Shown here: positions 22,990 to 36,600 of the stretch, in pieces
How positions within the stretch are numbered: the first letter of the stretch is position 1
Layout of the letters: every line of letters starts with the position of its first letter
Source of the DNA: Dendrobium chrysotoxum
Lineage: Eukaryota > Streptophyta > Magnoliopsida > Asparagales > Orchidaceae
Direction: 5' to 3'
NCBI GenBank assembly: GCA_019925795.1
Contig: CM034311.1
Location: 21,698,231-21,762,230 of the forward strand
DNA: 64,000 nt
Notes under the pieces: generated by a model
Databases searched by the model: none
What the model was told of the DNA's origin: nothing
What the model saw: only the letters and a program-made list of their open reading frames with translations
Program-made: the position numbers and the translations under genes

Positions 22990-24200
22990 TAATTAATATG
23001 GGTTTAATAGGTAAAAGTTTAATAACTTTGTTATTATGTTTGAACATGTATGTATTGTTCCCACCATAGTAGATAACACACTAATATCATACAATCAAGA
23101 TTGACCTGAAGGGATGTCTACTATGGTTATAGGTAGGACATCGCACCAAATTCTATCCTCATAATCATCCATCTTATGGGGGACTAGATATTTACTAATA
23201 TGGGAGAGCGGTATGGTTCACCCTACTCACATGGAAAGGGCTCTTGATGTGATTTAGCCTTGAGATTAGCCATTACTACTTCATTTGTGTATATCACATT
23301 CAAGCCACTATCATCATCAACAAGTCTACACTTTCTCAATTACACAACACAATATTTTTTGTCTTACAATCATTTATCTCACTACAAAAAAAAAAATATG
23401 AAACTCCTTATAACTCCAATATAGTTAGTATCATCTAACTTAATATTCTATTCAAATAAGTGAGTCTCATTCAAAACTTTCTCATTATCATCATCCTCTA
23501 GTGATCCTAACTCATCTAAAAATAAGATTTATGGCTTGTAGTAATACAACATTTGTCTCTTCTTATGAAAATTAAAACATATGTTTTTCCAATGCCCTTA
23601 TAACTCCCCTAAATAGGAGCTTAGCACTATGTGAGCCACTAATTATGGGTTTGGCATAACAGTAGGCTTATGGGTAGTATTAAAAGTGGTTTGACTCTTG
23701 ACTCTAGGAAATGAGGTAGCCATCTTTTTATTTTCCACCATAAGGGCATAATGGAAAGCATCCTTCAATATCTGAGGGTCAAACATCCCCACTTATCTCC
23801 TAATGTCCATCCTAACACCAATAAAAAATTTATTGTCCAACTATCAATCAATATCTATACTATTAATCCTAAAAATTAATCTCAAAAGTATTGAAGTAGT
23901 TAAAAACATGAAGGAACCCTTGCATTGAGGTTAAAAGTTACCCATATAATATTTTTTTATTGTATCTTAGGCAATACTTAGCTCTAAACATCTCCTTCAT
24001 CTCTACCTAAGAGAGATTGTTTCTTTCTAATCTATGTTCTTTTGTTAACATGTTGCCCAATAGCTCTTTGCATGGATGGTGAGTTTCATCCTAACAAAAG
24101 TAGCCCTTTAATAATTACCCATCATATGCCACCTAAGGGAAGTGGAGTTATAAGTGGATTCAATCATGTCTCCACATATCCTGGACATGTGTGAAAATGA
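22990..24200 (-). pseudogene. Ty3/gypsy gag-protease remnant, minus strand
   Basis: On the minus strand, from 24180 downward, the translation shows gag-like MFDPQILKDAFHYALMVENK and VRMDIRR, then a gag-protease linker near 23560-23600 (GHWKNICFNFHKKRQ). Near 23060-23180 there is DRIWCDVLPITIVDIPSGQS followed by LYD, which matches the plant Ty3 protease block ending in LGRPWLYD. Stops and frameshifts are frequent. It is a different, older lineage from the element at 1773-9323. Confidence 0.6.
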
Positions 24201-25330
24201 TCAAATAGAGGTATAATTGAAAGTGGAGTTATAAGCGTGCATCATGGCATGTGCATGAATCATGTTTGCATTAATTGCATAAGTCATGTGAAAGAAAAAT
24301 ATTAATTTAAATAAAATTTTATATTATTGATATGTAGAAGTGAAAGTTCATGTGATTTATATGTACAAGTTCAAGGATTGATCAAGTTTATGTTAGTTAC
24401 AAAATCATATGTTGTTGCTTTCAAAATTGGAATTATGTAATATTATCATGCTTTCTTTGTTAATAATCAAGTATGAAATGAAAATTATGCATAATCATCA
24501 TCTTGCCTAAAATGAATTGTAAAAACTTGTTACTTACTCCTTTGATATTAAATTTAAATAAAGAATATTGAATATTTTAGTAAGGCCCGAAAGGCCTACT
24601 GAGTAATGTGGCTTGCTCACTCCTTATATTCATGAATTATTTCAGGGAATGATAAAGGTTCTGCTGAGTAAAGTAGAAGTTAATAAAGTCAGAGAAGAGT
24701 TCAACTAAAAGGTAACTTTTGTTAGTCTAATCATTTATATTTTGATGCATAGAAGAATTATTCTGAATTATTTGTTTGTAATTCTTTTTTGAAGAATATA
24801 TGGAATTGAACATTGATGAATGTTTATATTGTTCATTTGCATTTGAGATATTTTGTTGGATTTGATATGCCATGTATTGAGGATGATGAAATTAAGATTA
24901 GGATTTAAGTATTCCAATAGACCCTGTGTTATGTTGTATAGTAACTTATAGGATTTGTAATGGGGCTAGTGCAAGCTAGGTTAGGGTGCCTAAATTGAGT
25001 TTATTTTAGCTAGTTTTGAAATATGTGATTGGAGGATAGTTCTAATAACTTTGGGGAATGGAAATACTTGAATATGTTAAAGTGGTGTGTGAAGATCATC
25101 TTTAGAGTTTTTCGTGAAGTTCCAAAGAGTTTGAATGGTGATCAAAGGATGAGAACATGACTAGGTCAAAAGGTGCCCTAATTTTTGCCAACTTTTGCAA
25201 GAGGCTTAGGGATTTTTTCTAATACTTACCTGGACGGCATCTTTATGGGTGATCAGTAATCCCTATGGCCTAAATTAGCGATCTTTATTGCACTTTGAAG
25301 AGGCACATTAATGGGATTTGGTGTCACGCC
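24200..25330. other. AT-rich repeat sequence, possibly old LTR material
   Basis: No gene. The stretch around 24580-24660 (AAGGCCCGAAAGGCC, ACTGAGTAATGTGGCTTGCTC, then TTATTTCAGGGAATGATAAAGG) resembles a second stretch at 27285-27345, in the style of gypsy LTR ends. Boundaries cannot be set. Confidence 0.35.
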
Positions 25331-26749
25331 GGCCAGATACTTTCCTCAAAGCACAAGTGAAGCAGGTGGTGGTAGTGGTAGCAACTTTGCTTAGATATCC
25401 AGTCTTAGAGAGAAGTTCAGCTCATTTCGTGATGAGATGAGATAGTTTATGCAATAATTTCAGATGAATCTACTACCCCATGGAAGATCAAAAATAGTAT
25501 GAAAAAAATTGTGTAATTTTAATCTAAATTATTTGATTATTAGTATCTCTTTATCTTCAAACTATTTTCAGGGTGGTAATGACAATTCATATGATATCTG
25601 ACAGTCCACTGGAAATTTTTGTTCTGCTGATGAGTTATGGTATTTCTTGTGATGTTTCTAATTGTATGGATATTTTATGTATTTTGGAACTTATGGTGTT
25701 TTGATTTTGAACTCTAGTGGTTCTTGTGATGTTGGTATTTTGGAACTTATGGTATTTTGGAACTTATGGTGTTTTGATTTTGAATTTTTGTGTTTTGATA
25801 TTGAACTCTTGTGGTTCTTATTGAATGGCGTTGCTATGGAGGGATTATATTTAGCATTTTTCAACATTTAATGAGTGGCTTTATTGTTCCTGAATCTTTT
25901 TTTTTTTTTTTTTGAAGTTCTTGAACTAGATAATGTGCTAATAATGGTAATATGCTTTCATGGGATGCCTTCTAAGTTTGGAAGATGAAGCTTCCTGTAT
26001 GTTAGATGGTGAACAAAAATCAGTTCTTTTTTTAAAGTTGATATTGAAAGCCATCTAGTAAATGAATAATGACCTGATTATGGAATAAATAATAGCATAT
26101 GTTGCCTTAAGAGAGTGGAAGATTGGAGTTGAATATTTGAATATCAAATATCTTTTGCGTATATGGCAATACATTTTGGTCTAACAAGTGAATTTTATGT
26201 CTATTCCTGATGCTTTGAGTTCATTAAGGTACTTAGAACTGAAGGGCATTGTGAATTGATTTTAAAAGAGAAATCATGCCAACTAGATGTTTAAGTTTCC
26301 TAGATGATCTCGATTGGTTGGTGATATGCTAGCTCATTTTATATCGGAACAGTTTTGATTAAATAGTTGTTGATGTATATGTATATCGAATCAGTGGGGG
26401 TTTTTTTTTTTAATTCTGGACTATTGTGGTGGTTATAACCGCCACAACATAACAGAATTGTGGCGGTTTAAATCGTCATATTACTGGAAATCAGTTTATT
26501 TTGATGATATTAGTGGCAGTTATAACGATGAAAATCTATAGGCTTACACCGGTTATGACCACTGCAAAATCTAGCGATTCGTCGATTCTACCCTGCCAGT
26601 TCAAAAATCGCTACGGAATGTTGTTGCAGTGCATAGCAATTACAACAGAAGTGCAATAATTTCAAAACCGCTGCTAAGCAAATAGTGACGGTTATATCTG
26701 TCGGGATAATTCAAAAGTAGTATTGCGGTAGCCGTATTTTTTGGTAGTG
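25330..26749 (+). mobile_element. CACTA-like transposon remnant, 3' end
   Basis: At 26737-26749 the sequence ends TTTTTTGGTAGTG, the complement of a CACTA-type terminus (CACTACCAAAAAA). Before it, 26420-26740 has several inverted GTGGCGGTT / AACCGCCAC words, as in subterminal repeats. At 25330-25500 a broken frame with a glycine-serine stretch and REKFSSFRDEMR resembles the coiled-coil tail of plant CACTA transposases. The matching 5' terminus was not found. Confidence 0.45.
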
Positions 26750-28162
26750 TCATGATGTAGGACATTACTGATACATGTATATGATCATTCTAATAAAACT
26801 GATATAAGGGCATACGATACACATAAATTATATGATATATATGATATATTGCATTGAATACATGCAATTTGTAAATGATACAATACATGATATGCATGCC
26901 TTAATACTATACAATATGCATAGAATAGATATAGAATACTTAATTGATATAATAGGTATAATTATATATATGAAATGACATATGGAATGAAGTTAAATAT
27001 CATTTATTGACATGCATAGATTTATAGTAGAACAATTGTATTGTAACTTAGCATGGGTATAAGAACAAAAGAACAATCTGATTCTTTATATGGCTACTGT
27101 TCGCTGATCACTAAATCTAAATTATATTGCTTTTAATAATTTCTATTCCTCATATGAAATGATACTATTTATATCGACTGTCACATGATCTCACAATTAT
27201 ATGTTTATACTTATCTCGTTTGAATGGTTACATGCATATTTCTTTTATTGCCCTGCATTGATTTCAATTGTAAGTTCTGATAACATACTGAGTCTTTAGC
27301 TCACTATGTGATTTTTATATAATTTCAAGAAGGGGGTAGGATCTAATAGAATGAGGCACATCAGGTCTTACAGGTTTATTTTTATTTGTTTTATACTTTT
27401 GTTTTATTCTTTTGCAACCAGAAATGATAGGAGATGGACTGATGTTATAGTATAAATCCCTAGTTATATTATATGAACTTTGAGAAATGAATATAGATTG
27501 CTTTGATATATATGGTTTATAACCACTTCCGGTAATTTTTATTTATTTAAATAAGATTAGTGGCTCTAGCATATGAATTAAAAGAGGAAATATAGATATT
27601 TTTTTCAAATTTAGTTCTCGGGCATCACAATATGCAAGTGATGCAATAGGGTGAAACAAAATAATCTCTTGAGATGTCTCAAGGTTAAATGAGTTTTAAT
27701 ATAGAAGGGAACAAGAAAGAGTTAAGGTAGGCTATTTTATAATGCTATATAAACCATTTTAAAACTTAATATTTGAAACTTAAGATTTAAAGATTTTGAA
27801 ATTTAAATTTTGAAAGTCAAACTCAAGTGGTATGTAAAAGTCAAACTCAAAGTCAAAAGTCAAACTCTAATTTCTTAATTAAGTGAATAATTGAGGAAAA
27901 TATAGATTATTAAAATTTTTTGGATAAAGATAAATTTGAATTGAATAGTATGTCAAATGTCTTTAATCAACTCAATTTGCATGCCAAATATGCAAGTCAT
28001 TTTTGTGAATTGTTTAATATTTTTCATAATTTCACCCAAGTTGTAAAATTATAAAAAATATCAAATACATTAAAAAAATCTTAAGATCAAATAAATTTGA
28101 GAGTATCTCAAACATTAAATTTAATTTATTCAATTAAAAATCATGCTTGAACAGCAAAATCA
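26750..28162. other. AT-rich spacer; possible LTR debris near 27300
   Basis: No coding sequence recognised. An AT-rich tract of ATATGATATATATG repeats lies at 26820-26990, and short GTCAAACTCAAG repeats at 27810-27870. Confidence 0.4.
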
Positions 28163-28175
28163 TAAAGTGGAGGTT

Positions 28176-28896
28176 TTCTTTTTTGGAAATGGACTAGCCC
28201 AAATTTTATTCAATAAAAAGAAAATTACAACGACACGAGCAAAGTCAAAAAAACACTTACAACATTAGAGAGCATCAGCTCGAAAAGATGAGCTATGAAG
28301 ACAAAAAGACAAAGCATAAAAGAACTCAAGAAAAACAACGAATGGTATAACCCATACGGACTTAGTAATGGCAATCTTGCACCCCCCGAATAGCGAAGGA
28401 CTGACCATCCATTGGAGGTAATAAGCCACAAAGCAACTAGCCGAAGATATGAAAAGAAATAAGCAACACACCACAAGGCACTGAAAAATCACTGGATAGG
28501 ATCCAACCTCCAAGCTTGTCAGCAAAAGGCCAACCCGTGGTTATGCAGAATTGCCTCATCATAGTCCGGAATCCAAAAGCAAAAGCCAAACCAATATAAA
28601 TCCTCTCCAACCGAAGAAAATCCCATATCAAGCACAGCGCGAGGCTCACCACTAGCAAACATGCCAACAACCTCGAAACCACCCACATCAAAAAACCCCT
28701 ACTTAAAACAAAGTTATTTTTTCTTATATTTACTTTTACATCTTTTGCCAGCACCACTTGAAACAGTATGATCAAAAACGCGGCCCGCCATGAAATTGTA
28801 CATATCCTGAAAATCTTGATAATCATTTGCAAGCTCACCGACATCAACGTCGAACACAATTAACCAATTAGAATGATCTAAACTTGAGTTACTCAC
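28176..28896 (-). mobile_element. 5'-truncated L1-like retroelement insertion, 721 bp
   Basis: A perfect 13-bp duplication TAAAGTGGAGGTT flanks it at 28163-28175 and 28897-28909. On the minus strand it ends TTTTTATTGAATAAAATTTG, then a few A residues, so the orientation is minus. The frames inside (28225-28896) are short, overlapping and show no family; they may be a decayed 3' part of a LINE. The duplication and A-rich end support target-primed insertion. Confidence 0.8.
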
Positions 28897-29135
28897 TAAA
28901 GTGGAGGTTATTTTTTCTAATTAATACTATTATTTAGAAATTTAAAAAATTTTGAGATTGGAAAATATGAGAAAATATATTTTGGCTTTGAAAAATTATG
29001 CCAAGGCAGTTAACAACTCAAAATGATGTGTTCAAAGTACCTACAAAATTTCAAAGCTATTTAAAATATTTTTCATATTTAACAATTTAAATAATATTTC
29101 TTTTTATTACAAAAATAGAAAAATACCCTAACTAT

Positions 29136-29236
29136 GGCTTAATTTGGGACGGCTTTCTTACTGCTTCTTAAAGCAATTTTTTAGTACAAATAAATCCGCT
29201 TTAAGAAGCAGTAAGAAAGCCGTCCCAAACGAAGTC
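29136..29236. mobile_element. Hairpin MITE, 101 bp
   Basis: Two 29-bp arms are perfect reverse complements (29146-29174 and 29198-29226; GGGACGGCTTTC...GCTTCTTAAAGC), separated by 23 bp. Outer arms GGCTTAATTT and AAACGAAGTC are weakly complementary. RNA or single-stranded DNA from here would fold into a strong hairpin. Superfamily not assigned. Confidence 0.75.
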
Positions 29237-29624
29237 TAAATTTAAAAAAATTAGACAATGTTTCACCCTGTGAAATGAAATAAGAAGTCATACAAATGTA
29301 TGGAGGCAAGTTTCTTAAAGAAAGTACCAAAATCATATCAAATAGTAAGTAAATGTCCAAATAATTATGAAATATCAGATTCACTATATTAAAATCTCCA
29401 AAATTTGCCATAATTATTTGGGGTGTTTCAATTGTCGGTTTACATGTTTCCAATAGGGCCATAGGGGTGGATGGATGTGTGCATGCGTGATTTTTTCAAA
29501 AAATAAGCTAACATGAAGAAAATTGATGGTTTATTATTAGGTATAAAATACTGAGAAAATAATAAGAGATATTCAATCATCCAAGTACATTTGATTTTTC
29601 ACATGGTTCAATCATAGCTATATC

Positions 29625-29991
29625 TTCGGGTGCAAATGAGTCCAGTCAGCTCGCGAGCTTGTTTGAACTCGACTCATTAACGAGCTTGCGAGTTTCAAGA
29701 TCGCGCGAATTTCGAGCTCGTTGCGTAATAGAGCTTGAGTTTGATTGAATCGATGCTTGGCTTGTTTACTCTTCAAGCGGCTTGATTAAGCACGTGCGAA
29801 CTAGTGGACCACGGATGTGAATTTGCAAACTGCGGATGTGAGCTGGCAATCTGCGTCCGAAAGGTGGACCGCGTATGACATGAATGCATGATCTCGAGCT
29901 GCTCGCGAGTTCATTTTCAACAGCACGAGCCAAGCTCGAGCTCAAAATTTGGCTCGCGAGTCGAGCTTGGCTCAATTTGCTTGCACCCGTA
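29625..29991. mobile_element. hAT-like MITE, 367 bp
   Basis: Ends TTCGGGTGCAA and (complement) TACGGGTGCAA. Flanking 8-mers GCTATATC (29617-29624) and GCTACGTC (29992-29999) match at six of eight positions; both differences fit decay of one CpG. The interior has many GAGCTCG/CTCGAGC words. Short open frames inside are not genes. Confidence 0.65.
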
Positions 29992-30672
29992 GCTACGTCC
30001 ATGCCAAGTTGCACCCAATACTTAGAATTTTCTGCACAACATGTAATAAAAATTTGTTCTCTTTAATAGGCAGAAAAATCTTTACACCAACTTCTTTTTC
30101 AAGATAACTTTCTTTTTATCTTATTCACCTAATATCTCTTGTTCATATTTAGGTATTATGATGTATGAGATATTATTTATTTTTATTTTTTTTGTATTTA
30201 TCATATTAAAATAATACAAAAAACATAATAAAAATTAACCAACTAAACAACAAGAACAATTATTTTGATGCCCCAAAAAATGGCAACACAAACCCTAAAA
30301 ATTATAAACGGAAGATGATGAATAGACTTATGACAAATCCATTTGATATAATATCGCTTTTGATGGAAGCTGATGGGAAGGAAGATATTGGAGATGACTT
30401 AGAATTTTGTGTGTCATGATCACAAGAACGATTGGCAACTGTATTACAACCTTCTCCACCAACTTCCTCATAACCATCACCTTCTTTCTATTCTTTTGCT
30501 GCATTGCGAAAAGATTACTCAGCAAACATTAAGTTTTTACTATCAAGAGACCCTTCAGTACGATGAAGAATCTCATCTATCATAAACTTTGTCGCTTTTT
30601 GGGGGGCAAATGACGATCAAGATGCATATCTGATAACAGAACATCATACAGCTCAGCTAAACATATTACTTG

Positions 30673-33600
30673 TCAAATTCCTTCACAAATACTGCTAATT
30701 GTTTCATGAATCAGAGCAGCCATTGTTCCATTTTCTGTGCATATGGTAGTTTCAGTCCCCTTTGTTTCGATCATTGCCGTTTCAGACACTTTGATGCGAA
30801 CAGAATGAGTATCATTATCTGAAACGGCGGTCTCATTCTCAATTGAGCAATCTATTCCCTTCTCTTTTAAAGCTACCAGCAGATGAGCGGCATCTACAGA
30901 ACCCCATAGAAGCATTCGCAAACTGGGGAGATTGATTGGCTTCTTTGGAGAGAGTAAGAGGTACTTTCCTTTGCTTAGGACAAGCTTCCCTCTTAGCCTG
31001 GCAATGGCCATTTCTTTTGAAAATAATCTTCTGGGTTGTAGCTGAAATGCAAGGTCTGTCATTAAGCGTCCTTTAAATTCGTCTTGCAGACTCGGCACCC
31101 TTAGAGTTGAGTTTACAGAATAAAATAAGAGCGAAAATGAGCTGCTATTTTGTGAAGTACAAAGTGGCCTTAAATCTTCGGGGAACTGCAATAGCATGAA
31201 AGTTTGGATCACTAACGAAAGCAGGATCAAAGGTTGAATGAATGAAAGAACGTTAGTTAAAAATTACCAGAACAAGCTTGGGCTGCAGAATGCTAAGCAG
31301 TGGAAAGATTTTATGAGTCCTGCAACATATATGTACAAAAATTTAAAAGAGAAATATAGCAACAACAACAACAACAACATCAAGCCTTTATCCCACTACG
31401 TGGGGTCGGCTACATGAATCCTTTTTCTCCATTCCTGTAAAATGTCAAATTCTTGTTTAAATCTAATAAAGAAAGATCATTTCTAATATTTTCTAACCAA
31501 GTCTTTTTAGGTCTACCTCTACCTTTTTTAACATAAGTCAAATCTAAGACCTCTACTTTTCTAACCGGGTCATCGGGAGGCCGCCGTTTTATGTGACCAA
31601 ACCATCTAAGGCGACTCTCTCTAATCTTATTTTCCACTGGAGCTACTCCAACCTTTTCACGAATATGCTCATTTCATATCCTATCTCTAAGGGTAAAGCC
31701 ACTCATCCACCTGAGCATCCTCATCTCTGCAACACTTAACTTAGAATTATGCTTCTCTTTTAATGGCCAACATTCGGCACCATAAAGCATTGCAGGTCTC
31801 ACCACCATCTTATAGAATTTTCCCTTAAGTTTGAGGGGTACTTTTCTAGCACATAATAAGCCCGATGCATTCCTCCACTTCAACCATCCAACTTGGATTC
31901 TGCTGATAATATCCCCATCTATTTCACCATCACTCTGAACAATAGATCCAAGATATCTAAAACGTGTACTCTTATTAATGACTTGATCGCCCAAAGTCAT
32001 AATCCCCCACTAGGTTTATTATTACTAAAATTACACTTCATATATTCCGTTTTAGATCTACTCAAGCGAAAACCTTTAGACTCCAAGGTTGACCTCCACA
32101 ATTCTAGTTTACCTTCAACTCCCTCTCTAGTCTTATCAACAAGAAAAATATCTTCAGCAAAAAGCATACACCAAGGTACATCCTCTTGCAAATGTCTAGT
32201 GAGAACATCCATGACTAAAGCAAAAAGATATGGGCTTAAGACTGATCCTTGATGTAATCCAACCGAAATAGGGAAATACTTGGTCAAACCACCTTGTGTT
32301 TGAACACAAGTAATAGCTCATGCGTACATATCTTTAATGATTTGAATATAAGCGTTATTAATTCCTTTCTTTTCAATAACTCTCCCTAACACTTCTCTTG
32401 GAACTTTATCATATGCTTTTTCTAAATCAATAAATATCATATGTAAATCCTCCTTATTCTGTCTATATTTCTCCATCAAACCTCTTAATAAATGTATGGC
32501 TTCCATAGTAGACACACCCAGCATGAATCCAAATTGATTTTGAGAAATATTAGTATCACGCCGCAACCTATGCTCCATAACTCGTTCCCATAGTTTTAAA
32601 GTATGACACATTAACTTAATTCCTCTATAATTCGCACAATCTTGTGCATCACCTTTATTCTTAAAAATAGGGATTAACACACTCATTCTCCACTCATCTG
32701 GCATCTTTTTAGTCTTCAAAACAATATTAAAAAGTTTAGTAAGCCAAGAAATTCCTTCACCTCCTAAGCATTTCCACACCTCTATAGAAATATCATCAGG
32801 TCCAACAGCTTTTCCACCCTTCATTTTCTTTAAAGCCTCTCTAACTTCGGTTTTACTAATACGCCGATAAAAACATAAATCTTTATTTTCATTTAGGGTG
32901 CTAAAACCACTAAAGTCTATCGTATTTTCACATTCTTCATTAAAAAGTTTAGCAAAATATCTCATCCACCTTTGTTGAATATCATCTTCTAAAAAAAGTA
33001 CTTTTTGGTTTTCATCTTTAATACACTTCACTTGAACTAAATCCTTACAACTCCTATCTCTTTGTTTCGCTAATTTATACATATATCTTTCTCTCTCTTT
33101 AGTATCTAATCTATTATATAGATCACTAAAGTTAAACTATTTGCATCGCATATTGCTTTTTTAGATTCCTTACGTGCCTCTTTATATATTTTTCAATTAT
33201 CAGAAATTTTACAATTAAACTAATTTTTATAACAAATCTTCTTATTTTTAATCTTTTCTTGCACATTTGGATTCCACCACCAACTATTTTTACTATTAGG
33301 AGCTTTTCCTTTTGAAACTCCAAGCACATCTTTTACAATATTCTTAATATCACTAGCCACTTTTTCCCACATAACATTAACATCCTCATGCACAGACAAA
33401 ATCTTAAGATCTAAAATCTTACTCTCAAAAATATTTTTGTTAATATTCTTTAAATGCCCCAATCTAATCCTAGAATATCGTTTTATTTTATTTTTTATTT
33501 TTTGCCCCATTATCTTCAAGTCCAAAACTAATAAACGATGTTGAGTACATAAGAGTGGCATCATCGGCTAATTCTAAAAGAAATTAAATGAAATGGAGAA

Positions 33601-36600
33601 AAATTTAAACATATTGATTAAGGTTGTAAATTATCATACGTTAAAAAAGCTAACAATACGACTGAATTGGGCTAGTAGTGGATGAAGATTTTAAAATATA
33701 AACTGTTAGATTAATAAGATTAGTGATGTCGGGATTGTCATTAAGATAATTATCAGTGAGAAACTTATGCACATGCTAAGTGCTTATCCTCCTCAACTTG
33801 GATTAGAAGATGATTTAAAAATTAGTTTTTGGAAGAAATGAATAAACTACTACAATGTATACATGATGAAAGAACAATTATGTCATTCTCAACGCCTCTT
33901 ACATCTAAGACATTCATATTGCTTTCACCAACATCTTTCCTGGCTTTCATGGATTTATGCTCTTCATCTTGTCTTCAACGCCATGCTCAATCACTTCATT
34001 GACTCTGGACATCTCTACAACTACCTTTCAGACTTCCTCTTTGGATTCTACTCTTCCTTTGCATCGATTTTTCAACGGATATCACATCCTCTTTCTCCCA
34101 CATTAGTAGCTCCTAGAGTTTTGGATGAACCCGAAGTTAGGTTGCCGCCTCCTATCCCAATGATTCCTTGCTTCACAAAAGCTCCTCCTATTTCCACTCC
34201 TTTGAAACCTACGCCTCCAGCTGCCCACCCTCCTCATTCCTTTGCTAATGTTGTTGGTGGGCAAAATGATTTAAGAGTTCATTCCTCCACAAAAACCCAT
34301 TTCCCTCTATTTTTTTCATTAAGATCTAGTATCACATCCTTATAAGCATTCATCGACTTATTTAGACAAGCATGCTCTCATCTTTACTGAAGAGTAGATA
34401 TCAAAGATTGCTAGGCCTCTGTTTTTATATAGTAGACAAATTCTCATTGGTCACCCCAACCTAGAGATTATATCAAATTTCTTATCTGATCTACATTTTA
34501 TTGGTGGCAAATATGTTGAGCTCATTGACCCTCATCATATTATCATTAGACTATCTTCAAAAGCAAACTACACCAAATTTTAGGGGATCCTACTATATCA
34601 ATGGCTTTCCATTGTGTATGCTAAAATGGTCAACCCATTTTGATTCTTCTGATGTCCCACCTATCCTTCTAGTCTGGATTAGATTCCCTCGACTAAGTTT
34701 ACATTATTTCAATCAATCAGCTTTATGTTCACTGGGTTCAATATTTGGCAAATTTTGCAAGTAGATATTACTACCGCTAGTCTTTCAAGGCCTTCTATGG
34801 TCGGAGTACTATTAGAACTAGAAATTACTTCTCAGTAAGAAAAGGAGGCATGGATTGGGTCCTCAACTAGTGGACATTGGCAAAAAATTGAATTTGAAAG
34901 AACCAGTATATTACTCATCCAACAAAATTTTTGGGCAAGATTTCTCTGAATGTTCAAGGGTTAGCAAGAACTGAGAAAATTTAATTATCAGGTACAAACG
35001 GTACAATCAAATGATTAGGTTTGACCGTCACTGTGGAGGCAAACTCCTATATTAGATCAATCTGCAATCAAAACTTGGAACTAGTTTTAAATTTTTTCTT
35101 AGAATTAGAGGCTATTGTCCCTGCACCTGCTAGCCATATGGCGGTGGCCACATCTAATCCTGCAAACATCACCATTGATCTTGCTCCACATATTATTGCA
35201 ACACCTCACCTCCCCCAATTTGTGAAGACATAAATGATAAAGATGCCCTCCGGCCTTATGATCTAGATGAGAACACTAAGAGTGTTGACTCTCAGATGGA
35301 TAGGAAATTTCAAATTCTATTCACCAGATGAGTTAAGAATAAAAAAAAACCAATTACCATTCTCCGATTTTCGCCAAGTCGAAGTAAGGAGATTCAAATA
35401 ATTCATTTTCTAGTTTTCATGTTCTTAGGGATTTAGGATCATAGGCTTTCAATGTATCTATATCTTACTATAATTTTAAGATAGAAAGGAGACTTAATTG
35501 TTGATCTATTTTCAAATTTTGTAGTCTAAAAAATATTTATTAAATATTCTAATATTCAATAAAGTGATTGAACAAATTTTTATTAAATACAATATTATAT
35601 ATTCAAAAATCAAAATTTTTAATTTTAATTATAAATTAAATGATTTCTATTATCAATTTTATGCTTCTAAAGTAGATTAGCATTGTCTTTTTATCACCAT
35701 TTGTATTGTAACAAAAATTGGCACTATACAATAATATTTTTAATTCTCACATGCATCACATGGGTTACCATTGTCAATTGAAGGGCAACATTCTTACTCT
35801 AGTTAAGATTTATACCAGATAAAGAGGTATTAAATTCAACCTTGCATACCTAAAATGGAAATTGTATGCAGTAGCATGTAAAATAAATTCTTACTGTATT
35901 CCGGAAAGAAATGAACACTGGAGAACCCTCATTGACACAGTCTTGAATGGTGACAGTGCCATTTCAGCATCTATTCCTTGCTTCATGATTGATACTTCAT
36001 TAGAATGAAACTATTCTAAACGAGAAACAATCTCAAGTGATATTGTCTAAGTTTACTGGACCTTGCATTCACAGAAGAAAAACAAAGCTTAGCAACGAAA
36101 AATACCTCCAGAATAAGTAAACAGCTCGAGACTGCATGCCAACGGCTGAGTAGATGACTGGCGGGGCCCAGCCTAAGAGTCCAATGAAGTGTAAACACTA
36201 TGCATGGCTCTTGCCATTTCAATCTACAAAAATTCAATTCGAGATAAAAGAGGGCGGTTTTTTTTTTAAGGAATAATAAATGAAGCACTGCTTAGTTCAA
36301 GTCCTCTTGTGACACATCAAACATACGAACTAAAACCGTAATTAAAAAAAAAATTCTCTGTCACCGCAAAAATCCCAAGAAAGCAAGGCCATTTATTGAT
36401 GGTTGAGATCCCCATCAATAGCACATTAAAAATTACTGTAAGCTTTCATACTTAACAACTTGAAAGTTTATTCTGGAAAAAAACAGTTTAGTTGGGTTTT
36501 GTTTGGTATAACTTTTGAATGTTTTTATGATAGGACAAGCAGCCAATAAAAGATAATGTTTGATTGGATGATAATGTTTTTAATGGTTTTTTTTTTAAAT

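Noticed and set aside
23380..23398. CACTACAAAAAAAA as a possible left terminus of a CACTA element
   Set aside because: It lies inside a gypsy-like coding remnant read on the minus strand and shares no 3-bp duplication with the right-hand terminus at 26749.
28437..28859. 140-codon hydrophobic minus-strand frame
   Set aside because: It overlaps other equally open frames inside a 5'-truncated retroposed insert; no family recognised.
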